Shown here piece by piece: positions 54,364 through 64,000 of a stretch of 64,000 nucleotides of DNA; the stretch's first letter is position 1; every line of letters starts with the position of its first letter. Below the pieces are notes generated by a model. That model was given only the letters and a program-made list of their open reading frames with translations. It had not been told where the DNA came from and did not search any database. A program made the translations under genes and the position numbers. Source of the DNA: Chrysemys picta bellii (taxonomy: Eukaryota; Chordata; Testudines; Emydidae); the NCBI RefSeq assembly GCF_011386835.1, contig NC_088800.1, positions 81,594,981 to 81,658,980 on the forward strand, written 5' to 3'.

Positions 54364-54452
54364 GTTTAAACGACCCGGTTTGTTTAACTGGGACAACTTA
54401 GTGTGCGGCCATGCTTCTGTTGGTTTCAAACTGGCTATACTGGTTCGTTTCT

Positions 54453-54819
54453 CAGGCCTTGTCTACGCTAGAAAGTTGTACCCTTGTGAACGTACTGATA
54501 GAGTTAAAGCAGTATATTCTTTCCCAGTGCGAATGCAGTGGTATCCTATGAAGGTGCTTTATACTGGTGTCGCTTATTGTGGTACAAGAAGGGGACTTTA
54601 TACTGGTTTAACTGTCTATGCTAAGGTGTGGTATATTATTTAATATAATGGTAAATATCCCGTTCGCTGACATAGATAGTTATACCAGCACAAAAATGGC
54701 GTGTGCAATCTAAACCACTATAAAGCAGGATTAAATCCACTGTATACACACACAGTGGCACCACTGGCACTAAATCGGTTCTGAATCCCACCTTTAGTCT
54801 TCGGGTGTAGAGCAGGCTT
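54453..54819 (+). mobile_element. MITE with GGCCTTGTCTACGC end
   Basis: The left end CAGGCCTTGTCTACGCTAG and right end GTGTAGAGCAGGCTTTGG are diverged inverted copies. TATACTGGT motifs recur inside. The boundaries are approximate and the target duplication is not clear. Confidence 0.55.
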
Positions 54820-54934
54820 TGGAAACCTCAGAACGTGCTTCTGGGCACCAATGGAAACGCAGTTAGTAATAAGGCCTTGCTCTCCTATAACAACCTTCCT
54901 TTGAATGAGTCAAAACAGTTTGCAGAGGGGCATT

Positions 54935-55060
54935 GGTATTTTATGGATGGGGAAACTGAGGCACGGGATGTGAGCTGACTTGATCAAGGAGTTAGTGTCA
55001 GAACTGGGAATAGGCCTCTGGAGTCCTGTGGCCTGTGCTCCTGCTCTAACCCCTAGGTAA
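54935..55060 (-). repeat. MIR-type SINE, minus strand
   Basis: TTATGGATGGGGAAACTGAG, then GTCAGAACTGGGAATAGGCC, the reversed MIR core. Confidence 0.6.
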
Positions 55061-55489
55061 TGCTGCCTCCCCACAAGTGCATTATTAAATGTGAGGCTTG
55101 TTTTCTGTTACATCCTGCTCCCGAAAGGCGCCCCCTTATGCAGAGACATTCACCCATCAGTCCAGGGCTACTTATGACAGTTTCAGGTTTCTGCCACTAC
55201 CTTACCCATCCCCTTTTCACCTGCCACTGTTCAATAATACAGACCATGCTAGGTGAGTGCAAACAGCTAGGGACGCGCAACCCATCCCAAAGGGCTGTGA
55301 TGAATGCATCTGGATCATTCCCTTCCACCATGAGAATTGTGCTGTGCAGCACCACCAGGTACGTGGCAGTTGGCTGGTACGGCCTCACCATAGCGGAACG
55401 TAAGCACTTCAAATAACTGCCCTGATTCACCACATCACAGAAGCTGCCGTCGAGGACGCCTGCAGCAAAACAGATTTACTGTGCATGGC

Positions 55490-56100
55490 CCATTACACGG
55501 ATTATTGTCATTAGTTGTGTCCACTAGCACAGCGCCAGGCGCTTTCCAAATGGAAAACGGGGCTCCGTTCCTGCCCCAGGCAGCACACAACATAAAGACG
55601 CACAGCGAGGGGCCAGGGACAACGTGGTAGCAACAGGATGGAGGTGCTGCCTGACCGCAGCTTGCTGATGTTCGAGTTTGGAGCTAATCACGGTGCCCGT
55701 GCAGCCCTGGTGCTGTGATTCTGCACCCCCGCTACCTTAGCACCAGGGCTACTGTTTCAGGATCAGTATTAGCCCAAGTGCTGCTTTTATTATTCATCTT
55801 CTGGTGGGGTGGAGAGGACCTGCTCGGGGTGAGGGCTCTGTGGAGCTCGGCGCTGTACAGGTATATGATGAAACACCACTCCTGGCCCCATAAGAACTTA
55901 CCACCGAAGGAAGTAGGAAGGGGTGGTTTTGTGCCACCAGGAAACCAATATTATTATTATTAATTTGTGCGGTGGTAGCGCTGATGGGTGCCCCCAGCAT
56001 GGAGCTGGCCCCCAGGATGCCAGGCGCTGTACAAACCCAGAACCAGAAGAAGTGGGTCTCTGCCCCAATGAGCCCACAATCAAAGTAAAGGCAGCACACT
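55490..56100 (+). repeat. Two old interspersed repeat fragments (GGCGCTGTACAAAC type)
   Basis: At 55498-55625, GTCATTAGTTGTGTCCACTA and AGCGCCAGGCGCTTTCCAAA, and at 55950-56100, TTATTATTATTAATTTGTGC and CCAGGCGCTGTACAAACCCA, share a tail-like module. I recognise the module from amniote genomes but cannot name its class. Confidence 0.4.
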
Positions 56101-56759
56101 GCCAGCATTTGACTGGCGCCGGGGATCACTCGGGGCACAAATGCACGCAGCCACAGACTACCACTTCCCCCCCCCCCCCCCCCGAAGGAGCTTTCACCGA
56201 AACCTGCCTCCCATGCAGTAGCTGTCTGGGCCCAGATCCTCAAAAGGTATTTAGGCTTTGAAATGGAAGCTAGGAGCCTAAATACCTTTGAGGCTCTGGG
56301 CCTTGCTCACAGTGACAAGCCTGTGTGAGGGCCACAAAGAGCAATTTTCCACAGACACTGGCTTGGTACAGCTCCTGCTGCCCACTCGGGTTTTGGCTTA
56401 CTTGGCGGAGGGAGCGGCTGTCCAGTGAGACTCCAGAACCTCTTCGGTGTACAGAGGGGTTGCAGGGATCTCCTGGGTCTGGTATGTACAAGTCATTCAC
56501 CAAAGAGAAGTCTCTAATAAAAACCAGGGTCGCACTGGCCTTCACAAAACGCAGGCCCGTGGGTGATGTCTGTACACTGAACATTATATCCTTAAGGCCT
56601 GTGTCTAGGGACTGGGCACCAGCAAAGGTGAAAACCAGGTTTTCTGTCCGACAAGAAATGTTTCTCTAGCTGAGGTAAGGATTGTATAGTTCACAGTGCG
56701 TCTCCTCTCACCAGTCTGAACTGAATGCGAACGAAGGCTTGTGAAAACTTCCAAAAGAG
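56101..56759. other. No gene recognised
   Basis: It holds a C-run of 16 at 56168-56183 and an inverted pair CTCAAAAGGTATTTAGGCTT and AGCCTAAATACCTTTGAGG at about 56240-56295. No coding domain. Confidence 0.45.
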
Positions 56760-57160
56760 GAAAGTAACAGGAAAAGCAAGCGGGATGGGGGGAGGGAGCC
56801 TAGCTTGAGGTGCACATCAAAGGTGCGCTCATGTATAGTTGAGGGTCAAAGCAGACACCCTGGCATCCTTCACCGAGGAAGTAAAGGACCAGTGAGTTTG
56901 ATTCATGAAAAAGGGTCTCAGACAGGCATGGTTGAAGATGCTGGAGAGAACTCGGGGTGAGCTAAGCTTTAGACAGGAGGGTAACTTATCAGCGACATTC
57001 GGTCTCCAGGAAGCATGTTCTGATTTTGTTTTATGTGTAACCGTTGGCTTCCAATAGCCTTGCTCCCTATCGCTGGAATCTCGGTTCCTTAATAATAAAC
57101 ATTCTTGTGTTCACTGCTGCTAGGTCTCCGTGCTGCGGTGCAAAGCAAAGTGATGAGCTG
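56760..57160 (+). repeat. Possible solo LTR fragment
   Basis: CTTAATAATAAACATTCTTG with AATAAA, followed by GTTCACTGCTGCTAGGTCTC, looks like an LTR polyadenylation region. There is no coding and no confirmed duplication. Low confidence. Confidence 0.3.
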
Positions 57161-59820
57161 GAGTGGACCCTGACAAGCTGGTGTGTCCCGTTCCTTTGGG
57201 CCCAGCAGGCCGGGTAACTCTGAATGATGTTGAGTGGCTAAGGGGCTGGACGCTGCAGGGCACGCTTCGGGAACTCGGCGTGTGCCTGTCACTCCCTGGA
57301 CAGAGGGAGCCAGGTCTGCGGAGGCCAGGACAGCAGGACTTGTGCTGGTGGAGTCAGGGAGCTGATCTACAGCACGCACAGACAAGACCCATGTCATGCC
57401 ACCGGCGTGTGCCTCATAACCCTGGTCCCCCGAGCATCACACTGGCTGCAGTGTGATGCAGGGACTCAGCTGGCTGCAGTAACAAACACGACAGGCTAAT
57501 TGGCTGTCTGCTCCAGTGCGTGGCCACTAGCTGCAGCCAGAAGAGGGCACTGTACTCACCACCCCTTTTCCTGTTAGCACTGATGTTCACCCACCCAGTG
57601 AAGGCTAGTCTACAAGGGGCAGGGAGTTTCTTCACATTCACACGGCAAGATCAGGATGTGGATGGGGGTTTGGCACTGTCTGCCTGCAGATTCGGAGCCA
57701 GCAGTGCTGCTGGTCCTGCTGCCTGGGTGGGCTTTGCAGCCAGAACGGCTAGAAGCCTTTTTTTCCCTAATGAAAGCTTCCATGCCAGATGACTTGGTGA
57801 ATTTCTTGAAGCCCCAGCTCCTGGACTCTGGTGATTATGCTAGAATGTCAGCTTGAACTGGGGGGGGAAAACCCCCAAAGTTTTCAGCCCTCTGGGGGTG
57901 GAGACAGCTTGAGAAGGGGACTCCAAAAGGCTAAGGCATCAGAAGGCAAGACAATGACCCCCCCCCCCCCAATTTTATTTGTTTTAAATCTCCTTGTTCT
58001 GATGCCAATCTCATTTGGGGGGCGGGGGCTAGCTAGAGATTTGGAATGCCTGGGGCCTACGATTCTGTCTGCTGGTGGATGCTGCGTTGGGCCAGTCTGA
58101 CCCCTCCGGCGGCAGGGCTCTGAAAGTGGTTTATTACAGCCGTCGGGTGTTAGCGACTGAGGGGGCTGGGGACTCTTCGGGACAGGGAGGGGGCGGGATT
58201 CATAGCAGGGAAGCTGGACCCAAACTGTGCCTTTGTAACACGCTGAAATTTTCCTTCCTGGGATAGTTTCAAAGACCGGGGCTGGGGGATTCTTTTTTTT
58301 CTCTTTTAAATGGAACATGTTTTTGGTAACCACCCAGGCCCGATTTCTCCAGTTACACCCAGGATCCAGTTGGCCCTCGTGAGGAGATGTCGGCGTCTGA
58401 GGCAGAGGCACAGACATGTTCAACCAGTCGCCCCATAAACCTGCCCGGTGAATCATCCACTTCCTGTGTAATCACCACAGCGCTCTCTCTCCTATCTGAT
58501 TATTCACTTTGTTAACAGCCAGCAGCTCCGCCAGCCTGGTACCCTAGTTCTCGGTACTTCTCAGTGCGGCCGGGCGTGGTCCCGGCCTTGGGAATGCAGG
58601 AGGTTTGCACTTAGCACCCAGGGATGGAAACAGGCCTGGGCCATGCTCTATGCATGGTGATCCCTGCAGCCTGTTAGCAGGTGGTCCATGCAGATCCCAA
58701 GTGGAATTCTGTGTAGTCCTCCTTGGTCAGAAGGAGGGTGAAGCTGGATGTGGGGGTGGGGGTAGTCAGGACTCTGATAAGATGGGTGCAAAGACTCGTT
58801 ACTATCCCATAGCATTATTATTTTGGTGTGCACGGTGATCTTCCCTGGCCAGGCAGGGAGCAGCAACCGGGGCAAATGGTCACGGTTCCCAGCAACACAA
58901 GCACATGGGCCAGAATTTGTCCCCTGCCAGCACTCTGTGCCCCATGGGGAGACCTTGCCACATGCCCTCCCTGGGGGTTTTTTTGCCAGGGGAAGGCATT
59001 GGGTGACAGCCAGGTCTGCTAAGGCACCCTGCCAGCAGAGGCTGCCCGTGGGGTATCTTGAGTCAGTGCATCTCCCACCTAGCCTATGCATGCTCCCGCC
59101 CCATCCAGTGCTGTCCGCTTTGAGGGCTGTGCTGGCAAGCTGGGTGTTCCCCGGTGGAGGACAGGTAGCAGCCCCTAGGCAGACTCTCTTCTCCCTTGTG
59201 TGGAGCTTTACCTCTGCGCACAGTGGGGCTATCCGTTTGAGGAACTGGCTGTATCTCTACTCCGAAAAGCGGGTTCCCGGCAGGCTCCGCAGCGTGATCG
59301 GCGAGGGGGGGCGAGCGTGTTTCTAGGCCTGGGAGCCAGCTCCCGCGGGTCTCATCTCTCTCGGGGCAGGGAGGGATTGCAGAACGTGCTACGGTTTGCA
59401 AAGATCAAGCCACGGAGGAGCAGCTTCACCAGGGATCTGCAGCTGGAGGATGCAAACCCCTGACGGAGGCACCTGATGATGAGACCTTGTTAGGGCAACA
59501 AATTGTGCTCGGGGCTGAAGGGACAGGGTGGTAATAATAAAAAATCTTTCTTTCCTCAGCCACGAAGTGCTTCATTCTATCATGCCTTCAATTACGGGTG
59601 CAATGTCGGGGGCTGGGCGGTCACGGTCCTCTTTCAAGCAGTTGAGTGTGACAGCTGCCTTCTATGCAGGCTCAATGAGGGAACAATTAAATGCCCTTTC
59701 ATTTAGTGATAGCTGAAACCATGGAAAATCACTGCCCAAGGACTAGACCATGTGGGGGCAGTGGCTGGGTCATGTGGTCTGAGGGATTTCCCAGGGGTCT
59801 GATGACACATGCAGGGACAG
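57161..59820. other. No gene recognised
   Basis: Long frames on both strands (for example 57884-58456 minus and 58823-59326 plus) have no domain and overlap each other. There is a C-run of 13 near 57958-57970 and an AT-rich 58290-58325. No clear transposon boundary. Confidence 0.45.
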
Positions 59821-60240
59821 AGGATTGATTTGATTGCAGCTCTGTGCATGTGCGTGAGTGAATGAAAGTGGGAGAGACAGAGAGAAGCTGCACAAACGCC
59901 ACAGAGGCACACAGCGAAGGCAGCAAGGAAGCCCCAAGCAGCCCCATAAGCATTTGTAGTATGACCCTGAGAAAAAGCTTAAAGGAAGAGCTTGTGGGGA
60001 GAGTGCTGGCTGAAAAGAGGCTTGGAACTGTGAGCAAGGAAACTGTCTCCTGCTCTTTGATTCCTGCTGTGTTCAGGGAAACAGGGCTTTATGTACATTC
60101 TTTGTAAATTAACAGGGTTGCATCAGAGAAATACCCGACTCCATCGCCATTTTTTCCTCCTAATGGAAACAACTTGAAAGATCATGAATTCTGACTCTCG
60201 TTAAAAGGGGTAACACTGGATGTAAATCCCAGACTGAGAT
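59821..60240 (+). repeat. LTR-like fragment homologous to 52515-52620
   Basis: GATTCCTGCTGTGTTCAGGG, CATTCTTTGTAAATTAACAG and AGAAATACCCGACTCCATCG match the 52515 region with scattered changes. Its polyadenylation signal has mutated (AATTAA). No internal retroviral coding. Confidence 0.5.
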
Positions 60241-60675
60241 TTGGAGACCCAATTCTGGTTAGTTTGAATGGGAATTGGATAGCCAACTGCCCAAGGAAAC
60301 TGTGAAAATCTCCTCTCAAGATCTTCAAGCCATCACCGACCTTCCTGGTATCTGTTTTCTAGCTGGAACCAAACCCAACCCCAAGGTCTGAATCACTGCA
60401 GAACTTTGAGGAAGTTGGGATCTGGAGCAAAATCCAAATCCAGGTTTTTCAGTTAGCTCTTGTCATCTCTACAATGGAATTAATCAAAACCCTGGAGCCG
60501 AACTCCGGGGATGTTTGAATTTGTGGCTGATGTAAATTTAAAAAATATGGCGAGCTGGCCTCTAGCCAGAGTAGAGTTGGGAGCAATCATGAGGCAATAG
60601 ATCTTCTTGTCCTTCTGGTCTATGTGCTTGTGATACGTTGTTTCATATCTCTGGCATCCTCATGTGAACAATAAT
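60241..60675. other. No gene recognised
   Basis: AT-rich; no frame or repeat could be named. Confidence 0.4.
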
Positions 60676-60840
60676 CACTAATTAGGTGGTGTGGTCAAGT
60701 GGGTAGGGCGCTGGGTTGAGAATCAGGAGAGCCGGATTCTATTTTCGGCCCTGCCATTGGCCTGTTGGATGACGTTGGGCGAATCACTTTGACTCTCTGT
60801 GCCTCAGTTTCCCCTCCTAACCTTTATTTGTCTTGTCAAT
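60676..60840 (+). repeat. MIR-type SINE
   Basis: GGTGTGGTCAAGTGGGTAGG (box A region), then ATGACGTTGGGCGAATCAC and GTGCCTCAGTTTCCCC, in MIR order. Confidence 0.7.
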
Positions 60841-61564
60841 TAATCTGCAGGCACTTCGGGTTCCTCACTCTGGGGCTGTACACTTCCAAGCACAGTAGGT
60901 GTCTGAGCTGGGTTTGAAGGCTACTGCGATACAAATCATAATCTTTTAAATGACTTTTGGTGGCACCTCCTCCAAGTGAAACTAACGCGAAATCATAAAG
61001 AAAGCAAAGGCCAATGAGTGTACCAGAGGGGGATGCTCCTACCCGCACCCAGCAAATCACCCCTAAACTATCCAGTACAATCCTGCTTCCGGCTCTAATA
61101 CCTCCCCAAACCAGTCAATCATAACCCCATAGCCCTCTGCGGTGGAACTGCAGGTGCTCAGCGCCTCTGAACATTAGGCTGTTGGGGTCTGGCTGAGTTC
61201 CCCCAAAACTGAGGGACCCAGAACCACTAGGCACTTTGGAAAAGGCTGACTTTATTCTCGCCTTACAATTTCCCTTTCTTTCCAGCATTCAACTGACTCT
61301 CTCTTCCTCACCTACTGTGGACCAAAAATCATCTCTGGGCTAATTCAAATCGCTGCTTTTACCCCAGGGGTGAATGTGACTCACTTGTGATCATATTTAG
61401 CGGCTATAGGGGAGTTTACGTTTCAAAGCGCTGTGCAGTCATTTGCTAATTAAAGTTAATGATCCACGTTGTGACACTGGCTCTAATGGAACGACACCAG
61501 GGACAGGAATTGGAATTATGTGGCGCTCCAGATGCCTGAGACAGCTCCAGATGCAAATGTTTCT
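60841..61564. other. No gene recognised
   Basis: No domain-bearing frame and no delimitable repeat. Confidence 0.4.
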
Positions 61565-62104
61565 TATTATCCATTTCATAAGAATGCCATAGTAGGTCAG
61601 AGCAACAATCCATCTAGCCCACTATCCTGTCTCCGACATAGGCCAGTACCAGAGCGTCAGGGGGAGTGTACAAAACAGAGTAATTTGGGGAGATCTACCC
61701 TGTCTTCCCCTCCTGGCTTCTGGCAGTCAGACATTTAGAGTCACCCTGAGCATGAGGTTATATCCCTGACCATCTCTTGGCTAATAGCCATTGATGGACC
61801 TATCCTCCTGGAATTTATCCAGTTCTTTTTGGAACCCAGTTATACGTTTGGTCATCACAACATCCCATAGCAATGAGTTCCACAGGTTAACTGTGTTTTG
61901 TGTGCTGAAATACTTCCTCTTGTTTGTAATAAACCTGCTGCCTATTAATTTCATCAGGTGACCCCTGGTTTTTGTAGTGTGGGAAAGGGTAAATAACACT
62001 TCTCTGTTCACTTTGTCCACATAATTCATGATTTTATAGACCGCTATTATAGCCCCTCTTATTTCCAGTTCAAAATAACCCAGTTCCCTAGATATGGGGT
62101 GCAA
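61565..62104 (-). pseudogene. CR1-type LINE, C-terminal ORF2 and 3' UTR, minus strand
   Basis: The minus frame 62104-61781 reads ELGYFELEIRGAIIAVYKIM, then a segment with KLIGSRFITNKRKYFSTQNT and VNLWNSLLWDVVMTKRITGF, the CR1 C-terminal VVNLWNSLP block. The 3' UTR follows to about 61565 (TAAGAATGCCATAGTAGGTC on +). The catalytic core is absent, so it is 5'-truncated and inactive. Confidence 0.85.
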
Positions 62105-62673
62105 TCCTGCAAAGTGTTAACACCCCCAGCCCCCACTGCCGCCCGTGAAAGCAGGCAGCATCTTGCAGGACCCATCCAGAAGCCTGCAGTGTCACGCATT
62201 TAGGGCCTGATCCAAAAGGTCAATGAGTTAGTTTCAAAGGGCTTTGGATCAGGGCTTTATTCCGTGCTTTCCCCCTCCGCTTCCCACACACTTCCTGGAG
62301 AAATAGGTCTGTCAAGCTGTGCCAATTTCAGAGAGGTTTGGAAAATCAAATCAAAGCAAACCCACACAAGTGAGCTTCCGCATCTCCCTTTGCAACACAC
62401 AGAGCAAAACCCTGCGCGGCACGAGGCGGGTGTTGTAAAAGCTGCCTTGGAATGAATCCGGAACCACCATACCAGTCTCTACCCACGCTGTGCCAGCCAG
62501 CACTGGTGTAATAGCCCCAACGGTGCAAGCAACACCACCCACCCGCAGCACCGTGGTGACTCGCTTCGGCGAGCCTTCGGGTGTATGACTTGTACTCTGC
62601 TGGCCGGTACAAATAGCACTGCTCCTCTTCAGTCCCACCCCTCGCAGAGCTCAGCTCTGCACTGGTTTGTCAG
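62105..62673. other. No gene recognised
   Basis: GGGCCTGATCCAAAAGGTCA near 62203 is a common old repeat motif. The rest is unassigned. Confidence 0.4.
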
Positions 62674-62978
62674 CAGTGGTATCGCCAACCCCAAATGATC
62701 AGCAATTGCGAGTCAGGCTCACCAAAAAATCCTGAGATTGGCTTTGAAGTCATGAGATTATGTAAAAAGACTAGCTTTGGTGTTCTTTTTATTCGCCTGC
62801 AGCTTTTTGAGCCTTTATGGTGCACTGGGGTTACATTCGGATGCTTTCTCCGCAGCCACGAGGGCTAGAATGAAGGCAGAAATCACCACATTTCCACTTG
62901 ACTCCAGGAGCTGGGGCTTTATGGAAAACAATAATTATCATGAGACTCATGACAAAAGCCTGAGAGTTGGCAACACTG
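62674..62978. mobile_element. hAT-like MITE (CAGTG ends)
   Basis: The left end CAGTGGTATCGCCAACCCC and right end GAGAGTTGGCAACACTG are inverted around GCCAAC. TGAAGTCATGAGATTATG and TTATCATGAGACTCATGAC lie inside. The flanking eight bases do not match convincingly. Confidence 0.6.
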
Positions 62979-63530
62979 CTTCTGCAGCATCACGAATGCC
63001 CTGCGACGGGCTTCTTTATCAGCGTGTCTTTGATGAATGCTTCCAATCGCAATGAGATACTCTAAAAGCTGCCACCATGGCCCCCATTTCTAATCTGTAC
63101 AGGGAGAAGCCTAGAGAAGTTGGGAAAACCAAAGGTTGTTTTGGAGCGCTGTTCATGTGCTTGAAACACAGAAAGAAACACCAGACATCCAGTGCTATAT
63201 GCATTGCTCTGTACATACGTACTGGAACCCTATGGCCTTGAGTCAGCAAACACTTACTTAAGGAGCAGAGGTTTAAGCATGTGCTTAAATGCTTTGCTGG
63301 GCTTGAGCCTCTATGAAGATTAAGCTACAATCCTTCCTTAGTTCTCCTTCTTCCGCAGCGTTTACAAGCTCAGTAAAATTGCTGCCACCACCCACGACAC
63401 AAAAGCACAAACTGCTCCGGACAGAACCAGTGCCGGCACCTCCGGTGCAACTCTGGATAGCTGGTGTTTTTCTGAAAGCCCCAGCTCCTGGAGGTGACTG
63501 CATAAGAAACTCAGTTTTCTAGCCCTCAAG

Positions 63531-63660
63531 TAGGGTCACCAACAGTCCCTTATTACAAGGCACGTCCCTTATTGTTTTGTCGCTGTACAAGAAGATTGGG
63601 AGTTCCTGAGTGTTGCAAAAAGCGGCAAGTAATACCCGGCCGAATGTAGGCGAGTGCTGC
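63531..63660. repeat. Interspersed repeat (TAGGGTCACCAAC start)
   Basis: GTAGGGTCACCAACAGTCCC, GGCACGTCCCTTATTG and AGCGGCAAGTAATACCCGGC form a module I know as repeated in turtle DNA. Class uncertain. Confidence 0.4.
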
Positions 63661-63666
63661 TTAGTA

Positions 63667-63686
63667 TGATGATGATGATGATGATA
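63667..63686 (+). repeat. (ATG)n microsatellite
   Basis: A short run of six ATG/GAT triplets. Confidence 0.85.
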
Positions 63687-63732
63687 ACTTAGCCACCATA
63701 TGAGTGCGACCCTGGCATTTCAGAGCATAGAC

Positions 63733-64000
63733 CAGAGGTTCTCAACAGGGCTCCGGGGGGACCGCGAGCAGGTTTCAGGGGGTCCTCCAAATAAACCAGA
63801 AAGCAAGGCCAGCATTAGACTCACCGCAGTCCAGGACAGAAAGCTGAAGCCCAAGCACCTTAGCTTCGTGGGGTCCCCTGTGGTGTGGGGCCCCAAGCAA
63901 TTGCCCTGCTCGCAACCCCTTAACTCCGCCTCTGGCTTTTAATCTACTGGATAGGCAGAAAAACAGTTGCTGTGGCACAGGTGGGCCACAGAGTTTTTAT
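63733..64000 (+). mobile_element. hAT-type element, 5' end, running off the window
   Basis: It starts CAGAGGTTCTCAACAGGGC, a typical hAT terminus, with GGACCGCGAGCAGGTTTCAG and GGGGCCCCAAGCAATTGCCC inside. The 3' end and target duplication lie beyond the window. Confidence 0.65.

Noticed and set aside
57884..58456. 190-codon minus frame
   Set aside because: No domain; overlaps + frames and a C-run; no exon signals.

Overview
This window is vertebrate nuclear DNA, most likely from a turtle (Testudines). It carries one clearly recognisable gene, ALKBH5, on the + strand, set among old transposable elements. The turtle call rests on three things seen together: several decayed CR1-type LINE copies; tRNA-derived SINEs whose 3' tails resemble the CR1 3' end, as known for the tortoise polIII/SINE; and many short non-autonomous hAT, Harbinger-like and TA-target elements, mixed with MIR-type SINEs. 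No prokaryotic, viral or CRISPR features are present.

Layout. From 1 to about 10.5 kb there is no gene I can support. The stretch holds hAT elements (540-784, 1984-~2155, 4363-4749, 7654-~7910), a CR1 scrap (5034-5200), tRNA-derived and MIR SINEs, and one unexplained CpG-rich minus-strand open frame (6737-7051). A CpG island with NRF-1-like and CRE-like sites (about 10560-11350) is the probable ALKBH5 promoter. ALKBH5 follows: coding exons at 11833-12581, 21486-21566, 28996-29151 and 31367-31550 join in phase to a 389-residue m6A RNA demethylase, with GT-AG introns of about 8.9, 7.4 and 2.2 kb. Intron 1 contains a CR1 3' part (16541-17631) and two hAT elements (19442-19979, 20578-20886). Intron 2 contains a longer degenerate CR1 (about 22322-24108) and a TA-flanked MITE (27402-27520). 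Candidate polyadenylation signals lie about 1.9 kb (33478) and 5.3 kb (36813) after the stop codon, suggesting alternative 3' UTR lengths.

From about 36.9 kb to the end I find no gene. The region is repeat-rich: a GC-rich hAT of 1.46 kb with its own nested MITE (45105-46564), a hAT carrying a 35-bp minisatellite (47330-47839), an LTR-like region invaded by a repeat hairpin and a hAT with a perfect 8-bp duplication (about 51700-52690), a hAT flanked by a palindromic duplication (53979-54363), a Harbinger-like MITE (43665-43902), a minus-strand CR1 (61565-62104), and a hAT start that runs off the window (63733-64000).

The only host gene works alone here: ALKBH5 is a nuclear 2-oxoglutarate/Fe(II) dioxygenase that removes m6A from RNA. 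Its mammalian neighbours (MYO15A upstream, LLGL1 downstream) were looked for by eye and not seen. I found no convincing new biological system. The most useful leads are the transposon nesting and hairpins, the 5' UTR upstream ORFs and possible 5' UTR intron, and the unexplained frame at 6737-7051.
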